Below are positions 63,395 to 64,000 of a stretch of 64,000 nt of DNA, one piece after another. The stretch is from Ga0077527 sp945862135. Lineage in GTDB: Bacteria > Pseudomonadota > Gammaproteobacteria > Burkholderiales > SG8-41. The first letter of the stretch is position 1, and each line of letters begins with the position of its first letter. Made by a program: the position numbers and the translations under genes. The notes under the pieces were generated by a model, which did no database searches, was not told the origin of the DNA, and saw only the letters and a program-made list of their open reading frames with translations. The stretch lies in assembly GCA_964203275.1 (NCBI GenBank), contig CAXNMF010000002.1, positions 310,001 through 374,000 on the forward strand, given 5' to 3'.

Positions 63395-64000
63395 ATGATC
63401 AACGCCGGAATCATCGGGCTGGGACGCTGGGGACAAAACCTGGTCAACAGCGTGCAGGGCAAAAGCAAACTCATCCGCTTTGTTGCGGGCGCGGTACGCA
63501 CGCCGGCTCCGGTGCAGGAATACGCCGACAGCCGCAATCTGCGGCTCTACGATGACTACCGCAAGCTGCTGGCTGATCCGGCAGTCGATGCCATCGTCCT
63601 GGCCACGCCCCACAGCATCCATGCCGAATTGATCGTCGCCGCTGCAAAAGCCGGCAAGCATGTGTTCACGGAAAAACCCTTCACCCTGACAACCGGGTCC
63701 GCTAAGGAAGCGGTGCGCGCCTGTGCGAAGCGCGGTGTCACACTGGCCGTCGGCTACAACTGGCGCTTCCAGCCTGCGCTGCAGGAAATCCGCCGCATGC
63801 TCGATGACGGCCGACTCGGAAAACTGCTGCATATCGAGGGCAACTTCTGCGGCCCGAGCGTCTACTGGTATCCGAAGGACCACTGGCGCCAGAAACGGGA
63901 TGAAGGTCCCGGCGGAGGCATGACCGGGCGCGGCGTGCACGTGGTTGATGCGATGCTGTACCTCGCGGGACAGGTCGACACGGTGTATTCGCAGAGCTTC
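63395..64000 (+). CDS. Gfo/Idh/MocA family oxidoreductase, 3' end outside the window
   Basis: 202 residues visible, running open to the window edge. The N-terminal Rossmann fold starts MINAGIIGLGRWGQN; DAIVLATPHSIHAEL and HVFTEKPFTL with the active-site Lys are family marks, and VGYNWRFQPALQEIR begins the second domain. Members use NAD(P) on sugars, inositols and similar compounds. AGAGGA lies a few bases before the ATG. Confidence 0.92.
   Translation, partial: MINAGIIGLGRWGQNLVNSVQGKSKLIRFVAGAVRTPAPVQEYADSRNLRLYDDYRKLLADPAVDAIVLATPHSIHAELIVAAAKAGKHVFTEKPFTLTTGSAKEAVRACAKRGVTLAVGYNWRFQPALQEIRRMLDDGRLGKLLHIEGNFCGPSVYWYPKDHWRQKRDEGPGGGMTGRGVHVVDAMLYLAGQVDTVYSQSF

Overview
The window is a gene-dense, GC-rich chromosomal segment of a betaproteobacterium, most likely of the order Burkholderiales or a close relative. 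The evidence is the block thrS-infC-rpmI-rplT-pheS-pheT-ihfA-merR followed by tRNA-Pro, the alaC-hom-thrC order, the surE-pcm-nlpD order, and four copies of the Bug/TctC periplasmic receptor family that is hugely expanded in that group. No phage, insertion sequence, CRISPR array or replication origin was seen. No species can be named from the sequence.

Layout. 1-5.6 kb: accessory catabolic/uptake genes (a YaiI/YqxD fragment, three Bug receptors of which one is frameshifted, a PaaI-type thioesterase, a PIN-domain protein and a TfdA-like dioxygenase). 5.7-10 kb: a three-gene ABC exporter-like operon (ATPase, FtsX-type permease, AttH-like secreted protein). 10-11.4 kb: a PAS-PAS-HD-GYP c-di-GMP phosphodiesterase. 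11.6-11.83 kb: a candidate stand-alone structured RNA with its own promoter and terminator. 11.9-14.6 kb: clpB with a near-consensus heat-shock promoter. 14.7-21.2 kb: a glutamate-synthase-like flavoprotein, nadC, and the alaC-hom-thrC amino-acid operon. 21.3-25.5 kb: a frameshifted Mth938-type gene overlapping, tail to tail, a 1265-residue multi-PAS histidine kinase. 25.6-29.5 kb: MoxR ATPase, DUF58 protein and TgpA-type transglutaminase. 29.5-31.9 kb: surE-pcm-nlpD without the usual rpoS. 32-35.1 kb: RraA-like, CoA-transferase and acyl-CoA dehydrogenase genes. 35.1-43.8 kb: nitrilase, tRNA-Pro(GGG), the translation block, tRNA-Val(GAC). 43.8-46.8 kb: a secreted sulfatase-modifying-factor-like protein and relA (frameshifted). 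47.1-53.5 kb: the Anbu operon (circularly permuted ATP-grasp, alpha-E protein, Anbu proteasome-like peptidase, large transglutaminase). 53.6-61 kb: purL, nnrD/E, crcB, a UxaA-family dehydratase. 61-64 kb: a decaying accessory region with a gutted polysaccharide deacetylase, an intact gamma-glutamyltransferase, a gutted Bug receptor and the start of a Gfo/Idh/MocA oxidoreductase.

The most interesting part is the Anbu operon. The 275-bp gap before it carries a strong palindrome of the NtrC type (GCAC-N7-GTGC, 46927-46941) and, about 100 bp further on, a near-perfect sigma-54 promoter (47027-47042). This predicts that the four-gene peptide-ligation/peptidase system is switched on by nitrogen limitation. 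The same gap is shared with the divergent relA gene, so nitrogen stress and the stringent response may meet here.

Three genes (a Bug receptor, the Mth938-type gene and relA) are each broken by exactly one extra G:C base inside a short G/C run. This looks more like a consensus error in the assembly than real gene loss. The two remnants near 61-63 kb are different: they have lost internal sequence and are genuine relics. AT-rich hairpins recur at gene ends in this otherwise GC-rich sequence.
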